This document shows positions 8,503-17,953 of a DNA stretch of 41,742 bases, one piece after another. The notes beneath the pieces were generated by a model. It did no database searches, was not told the origin of the DNA, and worked only from the letters and a program-made list of their open reading frames with translations. Every line of letters begins with the position of its first letter. Within the stretch, counting starts at the first letter, position 1. Both the position numbers and the translations under genes were made by a program. Source of the DNA: Saccharicrinis sp. (GTDB taxonomy: Bacteria > Bacteroidota > Bacteroidia > Bacteroidales > Marinilabiliaceae); contig JAGXIO010000055.1 of assembly GCA_024635555.1 (NCBI GenBank), positions 1 to 41,742 on the forward strand, in the 5' to 3' direction.

Positions 8503-9561
8503 TTACCCAGCAATATATTTGGCAATCCAGTCGCCTACTTGTGATGTTTTATAAGGCTTTTCTTTATTGATATCTTCGGTAACGATACCTTGCTCAAGAG
8601 ACTTGTTTACTGCTTCGCGAATCAGCTCGGCCTCCTCCAACAAATTAAACGACTCCAATAACATGGCGGCAGAAAGTATTGTTGCAACCGGGTTGGCGAT
8701 ATCTTTGCCAGCTGCTTGTGGATACGATCCATGGATAGGCTCAAAAACAGAAGTGTGAATACCTACGGATGCCGATGGCAACAAACCTAATGAACCGGTT
8801 ATTACCGAAGCTTCGTCGCTAAGGATGTCGCCAAACATATTTTCAGTTACCATTACGTCGAACTTTTTAGGCCATTGAATCAATTGCATGGCGGCATTAT
8901 CCACGAACATGTAATCCACTGTAATGTCTTTATAATCGGGTTCCATAGCCTGGGCGGTCTCTCTCCAAAGGCGCGAGGTGGCCAGTACGTTGGCTTTATC
9001 CACAATGGTTAAACGTTTATCTCTTTTGGCTGCATACTCAAAGGCAAGTTTAAGGATGCGCTCAATTTCTTCAACCGTATAAGTGCAGGTATCAAAAGCT
9101 TTTTTCAAATCTTCTGACCGCCCTTTTTCGCCAAAATAAATACCTCCGGTAAGCTCACGAACCACCAACAGATCGGCTCCCTCCACGATATCCTTGCGCA
9201 ACGGACTTTTATCCAATAGCGAAGGAAAAGTTGCAACGGGACGTATGTTGGCATACAACCCAAGTTTTTTACGCATGGCCAAAAGACCTTGCTCCGGCCT
9301 AACCTTAGCTTTGGGATCGTTATCAAAACGAGGATCGCCAATGGCTCCGAACAAAACCGCATCGGAGTTCATACAAATCTGATGTGTTTCCTCGGGGTAA
9401 GGATCTCCCACCTTATCAATAGCGGTAGCACCCACCAACGCAGGGGTATAATTTACCTCATGGTTAAACCTGGCAGCTATGGCATCAATCACTTTTTGTG
9501 CCTGAACTACAATTTCGGGGCCGATACCGTCGCCGGCCAATACAGCAATGTTTAGTTTCAT
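8503..9561 (-). CDS. leuB: 3-isopropylmalate dehydrogenase
   Basis: NAD-dependent oxidative decarboxylation of 3-isopropylmalate in leucine synthesis; with a citramalate pathway it may also act on 3-methylmalate. Visible are the N-terminal GDGIGPEI, the substrate-binding arginine region ([14 protein letters not shown]), [10 protein letters not shown], the catalytic YMFVDNAAM and [11 protein letters not shown] Asp cluster, and [14 protein letters not shown] near the cofactor site. I place the start at 9561 ([10 protein letters not shown]), giving 352 residues, the usual size. An upstream in-frame ATG at 9594 would add 11 residues ([11 protein letters not shown]) that are simply the translated AGATAAGAGAC spacer repeat. 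It is the last gene of the BCAA operon, followed by a strong terminator. Confidence 0.95.
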   Translation of the reverse strand: MKLNIAVLAGDGIGPEIVVQAQKVIDAIAARFNHEVNYTPALVGATAIDKVGDPYPEETHQICMNSDAVLFGAIGDPRFDNDPKAKVRPEQGLLAMRKKLGLYANIRPVATFPSLLDKSPLRKDIVEGADLLVVRELTGGIYFGEKGRSEDLKKAFDTCTYTVEEIERILKLAFEYAAKRDKRLTIVDKANVLATSRLWRETAQAMEPDYKDITVDYMFVDNAAMQLIQWPKKFDVMVTENMFGDILSDEASVITGSLGLLPSASVGIHTSVFEPIHGSYPQAAGKDIANPVATILSAAMLLESFNLLEEAELIREAVNKSLEQGIVTEDINKEKPYKTSQVGDWIAKYIAG

Positions 9562-9565
9562 TATT

Positions 9566-9752
9566 TTTTTATTAGATAAGAGACTGTGAGACATTAGATA
9601 AGAGACTTCCGTCCCCTAAGTAAGTTTCATCATGCCCTTGTGAATTTATTATGTTTTTTGCGTTTCATTATCTTGATACTTTGAACTGATGCTTTCGTCT
9701 TTTGTCTCTTATCTCCCTGCCTGCCGAAGGCAGGTTATCTCAACGTCTAATC
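9566..9752. repeat. Intra-operon spacer repeat between leuB and the citramalate/isopropylmalate synthase gene
   Basis: At one end lies AGATAAGAGACTGTGAGAC with a second AGATAAGAGACTT (about 9573-9606). At the other end lies the reverse complement type, GTCTTTTGTCTCTTATCTC (about 9696-9715), with a GC hairpin CCTGCC-GAA-GGCAGG just inside (about 9718-9732). It is related to the spacers at 13603-13875 and 17766-17951. Confidence 0.6.
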
Positions 9753-9759
9753 CACCTTC

Positions 9760-11301
9760 CTATTTCCAGACCATTTTACGGACATAGGTACCTTCTTCTA
9801 TTACGTTGAGCACTTTAATGGTGGCCTCGATGGCCGACTCTGTTTGATCGGCGGACAAGCCACGCGACACTATCTCCGATCCTTTATAGTCCCAGGTGAT
9901 TACAGTTTCCACCAAGGCATTTGTTTTGCCGCCTGGAGGTATAGTTACCCAATAATCTACTAGCACAGGATGCACCTTGTTTAGCTTGGTATATATCCGC
10001 CAAAGCGCACGCATAAAAGCATCGTACTGTCCATCGCCAACTGCAGTTTCATCATATCTTTTACCGTCAATTTCTATGCTTATAGAAGCCAGTGGCCTAA
10101 GATCGTGTGCAAGCGAAAGATTGTAATTTCTGATTTTTATTGTATTACGTACCGTCGAATTTTTTAACACATCCGAGATAATAAAAGGAAGGTCATCCAT
10201 TGTTACGGTTTCCTTTTTGTCGCCCAGCTCAATTACTCTTTGGGTTACCTTTTTCATATCCTCGGCATCCAATTCAATACCCAGCTCTTCGAGATTCTTT
10301 TTAATATTGGCCTTGCCCGAAGTCTTGCCTAGCGCATATTTACGGTTACGCCCAAATCGTTCGGGCATCAGGTTATTAAAGTACAGATTATCCTTACTGT
10401 CGCCATCGGCATGTACACCACTGCATTGGGTAAAAACATTATATCCGGTAATGGGTTTATTTTCCGGTATCCTCAATCCCGAAAACTGCTCCACCATCTT
10501 GCTTACTTTTGTAATCTTTGATTCATCAATCTGATTGGGGAGTTTAAGATGATCGTTCAGAATACCTATCACACTGGCAAGTGGCACGTTACCGGCGCGC
10601 TCGCCCAGTCCGTTAACTGTGGTATGTATTCCATTGACACCTGTTTTTAGCGCTGCAAAAACATTAGCCGACGCCAAATCATAATCATTGTGTGCATGAA
10701 AATCGAAATGCGTACCAGGAAACCGTTGAATCATATCCGAGCAAAAGGCGTGGGTTTGATCAGGATTTAGAACTCCCAATGTATCGGGGAGCATAATCCG
10801 TTTAATGTTCATTTTCTGCATTTCGCCAACCACATAATAGACGTAATCTGGTGATGTTATCATGCCGTTGCTCCAATCTTCGAGATATACATTAACTGTA
10901 ATACCCATTTTATCCGCTTTATCCACCAAATTGGCCACATCCTGCATATGTTGCTCAGGTGTTTTGCGTAACTGACTTTGCACATGCTTCAGCGAACCTT
11001 TGGTAAGCAGATTGATGACCTTGCCGCCGGCATCTTTAATCCATTTGAGCGAAACTTCTCCATCAACAAAACCAAGCACCTCAATTTTATCGAGGTGCTT
11101 TCGTTTTTTAGCCCATTCGGTAATGCGCTTAACAGCAGCAAATTCACCATCCGATACACGTGCCGAAGCCACTTCTATACGATCAACTTTTATCTCTTCG
11201 ATCAACAGACCCGCTATGGCCAATTTTTCGCTCTCATTAAAAGATACCCCGGAGGTTTGTTCACCATCGCGGAGTGTGGTATCCATTACTTCAATCTTCA
11301 T
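9760..11301 (-). CDS. 2-isopropylmalate synthase family protein, probable (R)-citramalate synthase
   Basis: A Claisen-type acyltransferase of the DRE-TIM metallolyase family that condenses acetyl-CoA with a 2-oxo acid. The catalytic barrel shows [10 protein letters not shown] (Asp7, Arg11, Asp12), the metal-binding HAHND, and [11 protein letters not shown]-terminal LeuA-type allosteric domain follows (from about residue 385, with DYWVTIPPGGKTNALVETVI). The protein is clearly distinct from the true LeuA encoded at 13872-15365. Because a second LeuA-like enzyme sits inside an operon making both leucine and isoleucine, and no ilvA threonine deaminase is present here, (R)-citramalate synthase (pyruvate to the isoleucine precursor) is the best inference. 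A second isopropylmalate synthase is the alternative. Length is 513; the start ATG at 11301 begins directly with the barrel. Confidence 0.82.
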   Translation of the reverse strand: MKIEVMDTTLRDGEQTSGVSFNESEKLAIAGLLIEEIKVDRIEVASARVSDGEFAAVKRITEWAKKRKHLDKIEVLGFVDGEVSLKWIKDAGGKVINLLTKGSLKHVQSQLRKTPEQHMQDVANLVDKADKMGITVNVYLEDWSNGMITSPDYVYYVVGEMQKMNIKRIMLPDTLGVLNPDQTHAFCSDMIQRFPGTHFDFHAHNDYDLASANVFAALKTGVNGIHTTVNGLGERAGNVPLASVIGILNDHLKLPNQIDESKITKVSKMVEQFSGLRIPENKPITGYNVFTQCSGVHADGDSKDNLYFNNLMPERFGRNRKYALGKTSGKANIKKNLEELGIELDAEDMKKVTQRVIELGDKKETVTMDDLPFIISDVLKNSTVRNTIKIRNYNLSLAHDLRPLASISIEIDGKRYDETAVGDGQYDAFMRALWRIYTKLNKVHPVLVDYWVTIPPGGKTNALVETVITWDYKGSEIVSRGLSADQTESAIEATIKVLNVIEEGTYVRKMVWK

Positions 11302-11444
11302 GGGAATATATTAATAGAATGATGAATAATGTTTAGCTTATAATGGTTCGGCATAAATTAAGTTTATAGAGTTGGGTAAATTCAACTTGGGTTTAATTGA
11401 TAATTGGAATAAATAGCTACTTCAATACATCCAAGTATAAATTA

Positions 11445-11500
11445 GGGCTAAAGCCCTTTGTACATACTATATAGTTCCCCAGGCTAAAGCCTGGGGCTAG
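11445..11500. repeat. Pair of REP-like palindromes (GGGCTAAAGCCC and CCCCAGGCTAAAGCCTGGGG)
   Basis: GGGCT-AA-AGCCC (11445-11456) is followed 20 bases later by CCCCAGGCT-AA-AGCCTGGGG (11477-11496), a perfect 9-bp stem. Both share the core GGCTAAAGCC. They lie in the 271-base spacer between leuD and the citramalate synthase gene, which otherwise shows nothing. Short palindromes in pairs fit REP-like elements mobilised by RAYT transposases elsewhere in a genome; no such transposase is in the window. Confidence 0.7.
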
Positions 11501-11572
11501 TAAATCATTTATCAACTAAAACACTTTTTTAGGTTTAATATGACTGTAAACCCCTTGATTCAGATATTCCTA

Positions 11573-12157
11573 TTACGCTCTGCTCAGCTCGTAACTTGCA
11601 ATCTCGTCTTTAATATTAAGCAGATAGTCAATATCGTCATAGCCATTTATCAAGCAATTTTTCTTGTACGAATTAATCTCGAAGGACTCACTTTTTCCAT
11701 TTCCTAAATTAGTAATGGTTTGCTCTTTGAGATTAACATTTACTTTGTTATCGATACCAGCTTCAAACAGTTCCTGTAAAAATTTTTCGCTAACAATAAC
11801 TGGCAAAACCCCATTGTTTAATGAATTGTTTTGAAAGATATCGGCAAAAAAGCTGGATACCACCACTTTAAAACCATATCCACGGATGGCCCAGGCGGCA
11901 TGTTCGCGACTCGATCCTGACCCGAAGTTTTTTCCGGCAACCAACACCTCGCCTTTGTACTCAGGTTTGTTTAAAACAAAATCGGCTTTTGGCGAGCCAT
12001 CTTTATTATAGCGCCAGTCAGCAAACAAATTATCGCCAAAGCCTTCTTTGGTGGTCGATTTTAAAAATCGCGCTGGAATAATCTGGTCGGTGTCCACGTT
12101 CTCGATGGGAAGCGGAACGTAGGTTGATTCTATAGTTACAAATTTATCTATTGGCAT
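11573..12157 (-). CDS. leuD: 3-isopropylmalate dehydratase small subunit
   Basis: The swivel (aconitase domain 4) subunit that with LeuC isomerises 2-isopropylmalate to 3-isopropylmalate. Characteristic segments are NVDTDQIIPARFLK, AGKNFGSGSSREHAAWAI (the substrate-contacting loop) and FADIFQNNSLNNGVLPV. Length 194 is normal. It begins 17 bases after leuC, so the two subunits are co-translated from one message. The following gene is separated by 271 bases that hold REP-like palindromes. In a citramalate pathway the same enzyme would also isomerise citramalate. Confidence 0.95.
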   Translation of the reverse strand: MPIDKFVTIESTYVPLPIENVDTDQIIPARFLKSTTKEGFGDNLFADWRYNKDGSPKADFVLNKPEYKGEVLVAGKNFGSGSSREHAAWAIRGYGFKVVVSSFFADIFQNNSLNNGVLPVIVSEKFLQELFEAGIDNKVNVNLKEQTITNLGNGKSESFEINSYKKNCLINGYDDIDYLLNIKDEIASYELSRA

Positions 12158-12174
12158 TTTTAAATCATTTTAAT

Positions 12175-13572
12175 TTATAAAGTACGAGGGTCAGTAATTA
12201 CTCCGCTTATTGCGCAGGCTGCCGCAGTCAATGGGCTTGCCAAGAGTGTGCGAGCGCCAGGCCCTTGCCTTCCCTCGAAGTTACGGTTACTTGTAGCCAC
12301 CGCATATTTTCCGGCAGGCACTTTATCGTCATTCATGGCCAAACAGGCTGAACAACCAGGCTGACGCAGTTCAAAACCGGCCTCTTCCAAAATATCTTTT
12401 ATACCTTCGGCAACGGCTTGTTTTTCCACCTGCTGGCTTCCGGGCACAATCCAAGCGGTAAGACCTTCTGCCTTCTTTTTGCCTTTAACAGCTTCTGCAA
12501 ACACACGTAAATCTTCGATTCGTCCATTGGTACAGCTACCTACAAAAATCCAGTCCACCTTTTTTCCCAGCAATTCTTCGCCCGGCTCATAGCCCATGTA
12601 TTCCAACGATTTAAGATAGGTTTTACGTGAAGATTCGTCGATGGATTCGAGCGTAGGTATGTTTTGTGTGATGCCAACGCCCATACCGGGATTGGTACCA
12701 TAGGTAATCATAGGCTCTATGTCGGCCGCATCGTAGTTATATACTTTATCGAATACGGCATCCGCATCGCTAACCAAAGCTTTCCATTTTTCAACAGCTG
12801 CATCCCAATCGGCTCCTTTAGGCGCATACTCGCGACCTTTAACGTAAGCAAAAGTTTTTTCATCGGGAGCAATAAGTCCACCACGCGCACCCATTTCGAT
12901 GCTCATGTTACAAACCGTCATACGACCTTCCATGCTCAGGTTGCGGAAAGCCGAACCAGCAAATTCGACAAAGTAACCCGTGCCGCCGCTTGCTGTAAGT
13001 TTTGCGATAACGTATAACACCAAATCCTTTGCAGTAACGCCCTTAGCCAATTTGCCCTCAACATTTATCTTCATTGTTTTGGGGCGCGGCTGCAATATAC
13101 ATTGCGTAGCAAGCACCATCTCAACCTCAGAAGTACCTATTCCAAAGGCAATACTGCCAAAAGCACCATGGGTAGAAGTGTGACTGTCGCCACAAACAAT
13201 GGTCATGCCGGGTTGGGTAATACCATTTTCGGGACCTACAACGTGTACAATACCATTTTTGGGATGCAATAATCCAAACAGCTGTATGTTGTGTTCCTCA
13301 CAGTTTTTTGTCAAAGTATCTACCTGAAAACGCGAAATTTTATCGGCAATAGGCAAATGCTGATTGATGGTTGGAATATTATGATCCGGCGTTGCAAAAG
13401 TTTTTTCAGGACGCAATACTTTTATCCCTCTCTCTTTTAATCCACCAAATGCTTGCGGACTGGTTACCTCATGAACCAAGTGTCTATCGATATACAATAC
13501 TGAAGGGCCATCCTTGATGGTCTTCACTTCGTGCATATCCCAAATTTTGTCGAAAAGTGTTTTACTAGCCAA
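12175..13572 (-). CDS. leuC: 3-isopropylmalate dehydratase large subunit
   Basis: Catalytic aconitase-fold subunit carrying a [4Fe-4S] cluster. The cluster ligands are visible as the Cys of VGSCTNGR and the two Cys of [10 protein letters not shown]. Other family marks are [14 protein letters not shown] near the N-terminus, [34 protein letters not shown] and [12 protein letters not shown]. Length 465 agrees with the bacterial LeuC family. The N-terminus ([16 protein letters not shown]) is in the normal place. It lies between leuA, 299 bases upstream, and leuD, 17 bases downstream. The long spacer before it holds the AGATAAGAGA repeats described separately. Confidence 0.96.
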   Translation of the reverse strand: MASKTLFDKIWDMHEVKTIKDGPSVLYIDRHLVHEVTSPQAFGGLKERGIKVLRPEKTFATPDHNIPTINQHLPIADKISRFQVDTLTKNCEEHNIQLFGLLHPKNGIVHVVGPENGITQPGMTIVCGDSHTSTHGAFGSIAFGIGTSEVEMVLATQCILQPRPKTMKINVEGKLAKGVTAKDLVLYVIAKLTASGGTGYFVEFAGSAFRNLSMEGRMTVCNMSIEMGARGGLIAPDEKTFAYVKGREYAPKGADWDAAVEKWKALVSDADAVFDKVYNYDAADIEPMITYGTNPGMGVGITQNIPTLESIDESSRKTYLKSLEYMGYEPGEELLGKKVDWIFVGSCTNGRIEDLRVFAEAVKGKKKAEGLTAWIVPGSQQVEKQAVAEGIKDILEEAGFELRQPGCSACLAMNDDKVPAGKYAVATSNRNFEGRQGPGARTLLASPLTAAACAISGVITDPRTL

Positions 13573-13871
13573 TTTATTATTGTATTTGATTGTTAATATT
13601 TTTTAGATAAGAGACTTTTAGATAAGAGATAAGAGATAAAGAAGATATGGAATGAAATGACATCCCGCCTCCTTATATTTATTTTTGGCGGGAAGAGACA
13701 AAAAGACAAGAGAAAAAAACGAATAATATTAATTTTTCAACTGAGAGCTCGTCCCTTGACGAACAAGCTTATTTGTCACAAACAAGGTTCAATCTATTAT
13801 TCTATAGTCAAATGTCTTAAAATCTATTATCTCCCAGTCTTTTATCTCCTAGTCTATTATCTCACAGTCTT
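13573..13871. repeat. Composite repeat spacer between leuC and leuA
   Basis: AGATAAGAGAC-type words run from 13603 to 13642. An inverted CGGGATGTC hairpin copy follows (GACATCCCGCC at 13659-13669 pairing with GGCGGG about 13683-13688). The opposite end holds about 3.6 tandem copies of a 15-base unit (AGTCTTTTATCTCCT and variants) at 13821-13875. Read on the minus strand, 13600-13700 aligns by eye with 17850-17950: both show TCTCTTCCCGC...GCGGGATGTC, then TCCATATC, then repeated TTATCTC words and TCTAAAAGTCTC. No protein is convincing here; the 72-residue frame at 13657-13875 is low-complexity repeat translation. Confidence 0.65.
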
Positions 13872-15365
13872 TTAAACCACCTTAGATAGGGCATCCAAAT
13901 AGGCCCATACCGAAGCGGTAAGTATGTCAACGTTAGCACCAAAGCCATGTACCGTTCTGCCGTTATCGGCCAATTGCACATGCACTTTACCAATTTCGGA
14001 AGAACCTCTGGTAACTGCTTGCACCAGATACTCTTCTAACACTGCATTAACAGGTACCATTTTTTTAATAGCTGAAAATGCTGCGTCAACCGGGCCGTTT
14101 CCTGTGGCCGTTTCTGTCATTACTTTACCATTATAGTTAATTGTAACGGTGGCAGTTGGAATACACGACTTACCACAGATAACCTGGAACTCATCTAACT
14201 TAAGAATACGTTCTGTCTTTTTTTCGTGGCCCACCAACACCTCTAAATCCTCGTCAGAGATATCTTTTTTTGCATCAGCCAATACTAGAAAGTTTTTATA
14301 AATCTGGTCAAGTTTCTCTACGGTGATTTTATAACCCAACACATCAAGTCTGTGCTTTAATGCAGCACGTCCGCTTCGTGCGGTCAACACGATACCCGAT
14401 TCCATTATTCCCACATCGGCGGGGTCGATTATTTCGTAGGTCTCGCGGTTTTTTAGCACTCCATCTTGGTGTATGCCCGATGAATGTGCAAAAGCATTTC
14501 GCCCAACGATAGCCTTATTGGCCTGCACCGGCATACGCATCAATGTAGAAACCAGCTTACTGGTTTTGATGATTTGCTTGGCATCGATTCCGGTTGTAAA
14601 ATCCAGATCCTTGTGAGCCCTTATAGCCATCACCACCTCTTCTAAAGCCGTGTTTCCTGCACGCTCTCCCAATCCATTTAAAGTAACCTCTACCTGCCTT
14701 GCACCATTAACAACGCCGGCCAGGGTGTTTGCTGTGGCCATACCCAAATCATTATGGCAATGGGTCGAAATGATGGCTTTGTCGATATTGGGTACGTTAT
14801 TTTTTAAATAAGCAATTTTAGCACCGTACTCCAAAGGCAAACAATAACCCGTAGTATCCGGAATATTAACCACGGTTGCACCAGCTGCTATTACCGCCTC
14901 AATAACACGAGCCAAATATTCATTGTCACTACGTCCGGCATCTTCGGCATAAAACTCCACATCGTCCACAAACCTGCGCGCATATTTAACGGCAGCAATT
15001 GCGCGATCAATAATTTCCTCAGGATTAGATTTTAGTTTCTGGTATATATGATAATGTGAAGTACCAATACCAGTATGGATACGACCCCTTTTGGCAAATT
15101 TGAGCGCATCGGCCGCTACTTCAATATCCTTTTTAACCGCGCGTGTTAATGCACAAATAATAGGATTAGTAACCGCTTTTGACACTTCAACTACCGAATT
15201 AAAATCGCCCGGACTTGAAATAGGGAACCCGGCTTCAATGACATCAACACCCAATTTTTCGAGCTGCTTGGCCACTTCAATTTTTTCGATAGTGTTCAAT
15301 TGGCAGCCAGGGACTTGTTCGCCGTCCCTTAGGGTAGTGTCGAAAACATAAACTTTATTGTCCAT
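13872..15365 (-). CDS. leuA: 2-isopropylmalate synthase
   Basis: Condenses acetyl-CoA with 2-oxoisovalerate, the committed step of leucine synthesis. The barrel carries [12 protein letters not shown] (Asp9, Arg13, Asp14), the metal ligands of [17 protein letters not shown] and SGIHQDG. The C-terminal regulatory domain, where leucine feedback normally acts, is present (from about residue 385, with [23 protein letters not shown]). I start at 15365 ([15 protein letters not shown]), 497 residues. The further upstream ATG at 15407 would add 14 residues without family support. It follows ilvN by 72 bases, and its stop codon lies inside the tandem repeat spacer preceding leuC. Confidence 0.95.
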   Translation of the reverse strand: MDNKVYVFDTTLRDGEQVPGCQLNTIEKIEVAKQLEKLGVDVIEAGFPISSPGDFNSVVEVSKAVTNPIICALTRAVKKDIEVAADALKFAKRGRIHTGIGTSHYHIYQKLKSNPEEIIDRAIAAVKYARRFVDDVEFYAEDAGRSDNEYLARVIEAVIAAGATVVNIPDTTGYCLPLEYGAKIAYLKNNVPNIDKAIISTHCHNDLGMATANTLAGVVNGARQVEVTLNGLGERAGNTALEEVVMAIRAHKDLDFTTGIDAKQIIKTSKLVSTLMRMPVQANKAIVGRNAFAHSSGIHQDGVLKNRETYEIIDPADVGIMESGIVLTARSGRAALKHRLDVLGYKITVEKLDQIYKNFLVLADAKKDISDEDLEVLVGHEKKTERILKLDEFQVICGKSCIPTATVTINYNGKVMTETATGNGPVDAAFSAIKKMVPVNAVLEEYLVQAVTRGSSEIGKVHVQLADNGRTVHGFGANVDILTASVWAYLDALSKVV

Positions 15366-15437
15366 AATATTTAAACTATTTAAACGGAGAAGCCGGGAAG
15401 ACCTCATCCTAATTGATATTTTTACCTCTATTACAAA

Positions 15438-15992
15438 TTAAAATGTTTCTATATCTTTAATTTTATTGTCGATTCTGAGCTTTTTGAGATACTTTTCCAA
15501 GAGTTCTTCACGAACCTTGGTAATTGCTACCCTACCCGAACGTATAAATTGCAACACGCCATATTTATCGAGCTTAACAAAAAGCTCTTGTGTTTCAGAT
15601 TTATGACCTGTTTTTTGGATAACCGTATAATCGGGTGTTACCTCCATGATGCGCGCACCATAAGTGCGCACAAGCTGCTCTATTTCGTTACCCGAGAGCA
15701 ATGCTGCGGTGGGCACTTTGTATAAAGCCAGCTCCTGATGGATTATTTCATCCGAAGTAAAAACGAATACTTTAAGTACGTCAATTTTTTTCTCCAATTG
15801 ACCTTTCAGTTTTTCGATTTGCTCTCGGGTGGAATACACCACTATGGTAAATTTGTGTATTCCCTCCAGTGCCGACTCCGAAGTGTTTAAGCTTTCGATA
15901 TTGATACTCCGACGTGTAAAAGCTGTTGTTATTTGATTAAGCAAACCAACGTGGTTTTCGGAAAATATGGTTAAGGTGAATTCTTGTTGCAT
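15438..15992 (-). CDS. ilvN: Acetolactate synthase small (regulatory) subunit
   Basis: Regulatory subunit of acetohydroxyacid synthase, conferring valine sensitivity and activating the IlvB catalytic subunit. An N-terminal ACT domain is clear (FTLTIFSENHVGLLNQITTA, then RRSINIESLNTSES). A C-terminal ALS_ss domain follows (about residues 80-165). I start at 15992 (MQQEFTLTIF), giving 184 residues. The in-frame ATG at 16055 would overlap the ilvB 3' end and add 21 residues with no counterpart in the family. The gap to ilvB is then 32 bases, as expected for a coupled holoenzyme pair. It could equally be named ilvH. Confidence 0.93.
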   Translation of the reverse strand: MQQEFTLTIFSENHVGLLNQITTAFTRRSINIESLNTSESALEGIHKFTIVVYSTREQIEKLKGQLEKKIDVLKVFVFTSDEIIHQELALYKVPTAALLSGNEIEQLVRTYGARIMEVTPDYTVIQKTGHKSETQELFVKLDKYGVLQFIRSGRVAITKVREELLEKYLKKLRIDNKIKDIETF

Positions 15993-16024
15993 GGCATCTA
16001 TTTTTAAAACATGTAAATAATAGT

Positions 16025-17758
16025 TTACTCTAAGCGGATATCTGATACTGAACACCCCGCAGGAACCATCGGAAATACGTTTCCCTCTTTTTCAACTTTT
16101 ACTTCAAGCAAAAAAGGTCCATCGTGATTAGCCATGCTTTGAATAGCACCATCCAGCTCATCCCGCGATTGCACCATGGCACATTCAATGCCATAACCTT
16201 TTGTTATCATTTGAAAATCAGGATTCACAAGCTCTGTAGAAGCATAGCGTCTATCAAAAAACAACTCTTGCCACTGACGTACCATGCCAAGGAAGTTATT
16301 ATTGAGGATAATAATTTTAACCTTTGCTTTGGTTTGAAAAATAGTACCCAACTCCTGTATGGTCATTTGAAATCCGCCATCGCCAATAAACACACAAACC
16401 TCTCTATCGGGAGCACCTAGTTTTGCACCTAAAGCAGCGGGGAGTCCGAATCCCATGGTTCCCAAACCGCCGGAAGTTACATTGCTACGGGTTTGTTTAA
16501 AATTAAAATAGCGTGATGCTACCATCTGATGCTGTCCCACATCAGTTACCAAAATGGCATCGTCGTTAAAAGCTTTGGATACTTTATGAACAACTTCGCC
16601 CATGCTGAGTCCGTTTTGCGTAGGAAAAATATCCTTATCAATTACCTTTTCGATTTCAATCTTATCACAAGCCTTAAATTCTGCCATCCATTCAGGATGC
16701 TTATTTTCTTTCACCACTTTGGTCAAGGCCGGTAGGGTGTCTTTTACACTTCCCAACACAGGAACATCGGCTTTAATATTTTTATTTATTTCCGCCGCAT
16801 CAATTTCCATATGAATTATCTTGGCTTGCTTAGCATAACGGCTCACATCGCCAGTTACCCTATCGTCGAACCTCATACCAATGGCAATCAATACATCGCA
16901 CTCGTTTGTTTTAAGGTTGGGACCGTAATTGCCGTGCATTCCAAGCATTCCCACATTCAGATGGTAATCTGTTGCCATGGCCGAAAGACCCAACAGCGTC
17001 CATGCTGCCGGAATACCTGTTTTATCCAAAAATGCTTTCAATTCCTCTTCAGCATGACCCAAGATTACACCCTGACCTACCAATACCAAAGGTTTTTTAG
17101 CTGCATTAATCAGGTCGGCAGCATCATGTATCGACTCTGGCTTTGTTGCAGGAATTGGGGTATAACTTCTGATGTAGTTGTTTTTTTTATACTCAAACGC
17201 AACTTTACCAAACTGTGCATCTTTGGTTATATCAATCACCACAGGCCCGGGGCGTCCGGTAGCTGCAATGTAAAATGCTTTGGCAATTACTGCTGGTATT
17301 TCTTCGGCATTCTTTACCAAATAGTTCCATTTGGTGATGGGTTGGGTAATACCTATTACGTCAATTTCCTGAAAAGCGTCGGTACCTAGGAGCGAAGAGG
17401 ATACCTGCCCGGTAATAACCACCAGTGGTGTAGAATCGAGCATAGCATCGGCAATTCCGGTGACGGTGTTCGTAGCACCCGGCCCGGAAGTGGCAAAAGC
17501 AACGCCCACTTTACCGGTTACTCTTGCATAGCCTTGTGCTGCATGAACGGCTCCTTGCTCGTGGCGGGTAAGTACGTGGTATATTTTGTCCTGATAATCG
17601 TAAAGCGCATCATAAACAGGCATAATAGCACCTCCGGGATACCCAAAAATTAAATCCACACCCTCACATAATAATGAGCGAAGCAAGGCTTCAGAACCGG
17701 AAAGTATTTCTTTTTCGTTTTTTTTCTTTTCCATGAGTAATTGGCTTTGTGGTTCCAT
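16025..17758 (-). CDS. ilvB: Acetolactate synthase large (catalytic) subunit
   Basis: Thiamine-diphosphate enzyme making 2-acetolactate (valine/leucine branch) and 2-aceto-2-hydroxybutyrate (isoleucine branch). The activating glutamate is Glu67 in RHEQGAVHAAQG. The GDGGFQMTIQEL...NNNFLGMV stretch is the ThDP/Mg motif. SGPGATN and QEIDVIGITQPITK are typical catalytic-subunit segments. Length 577 is normal. The first ~17 residues (up to KKKNEKEIL) are extra and charged; a second Met at residue 9 could be the real start. It is the second structural gene after the attenuator. A long repeat-filled spacer (195 bases) separates it from ilvD. Confidence 0.95.
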   Translation of the reverse strand: MEPQSQLLMEKKKNEKEILSGSEALLRSLLCEGVDLIFGYPGGAIMPVYDALYDYQDKIYHVLTRHEQGAVHAAQGYARVTGKVGVAFATSGPGATNTVTGIADAMLDSTPLVVITGQVSSSLLGTDAFQEIDVIGITQPITKWNYLVKNAEEIPAVIAKAFYIAATGRPGPVVIDITKDAQFGKVAFEYKKNNYIRSYTPIPATKPESIHDAADLINAAKKPLVLVGQGVILGHAEEELKAFLDKTGIPAAWTLLGLSAMATDYHLNVGMLGMHGNYGPNLKTNECDVLIAIGMRFDDRVTGDVSRYAKQAKIIHMEIDAAEINKNIKADVPVLGSVKDTLPALTKVVKENKHPEWMAEFKACDKIEIEKVIDKDIFPTQNGLSMGEVVHKVSKAFNDDAILVTDVGQHQMVASRYFNFKQTRSNVTSGGLGTMGFGLPAALGAKLGAPDREVCVFIGDGGFQMTIQELGTIFQTKAKVKIIILNNNFLGMVRQWQELFFDRRYASTELVNPDFQMITKGYGIECAMVQSRDELDGAIQSMANHDGPFLLEVKVEKEGNVFPMVPAGCSVSDIRLE

Positions 17759-17765
17759 AATTATT

Positions 17766-17951
17766 TAGATTATTAGCTTTAGACTTTTAGACATTAGACT
17801 ATGAGATTATAGATAAATAGATTAAATGATTATAGATTAATGGATTATATTTCACTTATCTCCTTTATCTCTTCCCGCAATTCTGCGGGATGTCGCTTTG
17901 CTCCATATCATTTGTCTTTTATCTCCTTTGTCTCTTATCTAAAAGTCTCTT
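17766..17951. repeat. Composite repeat spacer between ilvB and ilvD
   Basis: One arm has AGACTTTTAGACATTAGACTA words (17781-17805). The other has TTATCTC, TTGTCTC and TCTAAAAGTCTC words (about 17857-17951). Between them lies a perfect CCCGCA-ATTC-TGCGGG hairpin (17874-17889) followed by ATGTCGCTTTGCTCC (17890-17904). The tail is shared with the copy at 7372-7392, and the whole right part is shared, inverted, with 13600-13700. As this spacer lies in the BCAA transcript, it would fold as RNA. Confidence 0.65.
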
Positions 17952-17953
17952 TT

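Noticed and set aside
9562-9594. N-terminal extension of LeuB from an upstream ATG
   Set aside because: The extra 11 residues are the translated spacer repeat, and family members start at [12 protein letters not shown].
13657-13875. 72-residue plus-strand frame in the leuC/leuA spacer
   Set aside because: It is a translation of the tandem TCTTTTATCTCC repeat (ending [17 protein letters not shown]) on the strand opposite the operon, with no start context.
13821-13875. Possible CRISPR-like array
   Set aside because: Units are 15 bases, directly adjacent and diverged, with no spacers between them and no cas genes.
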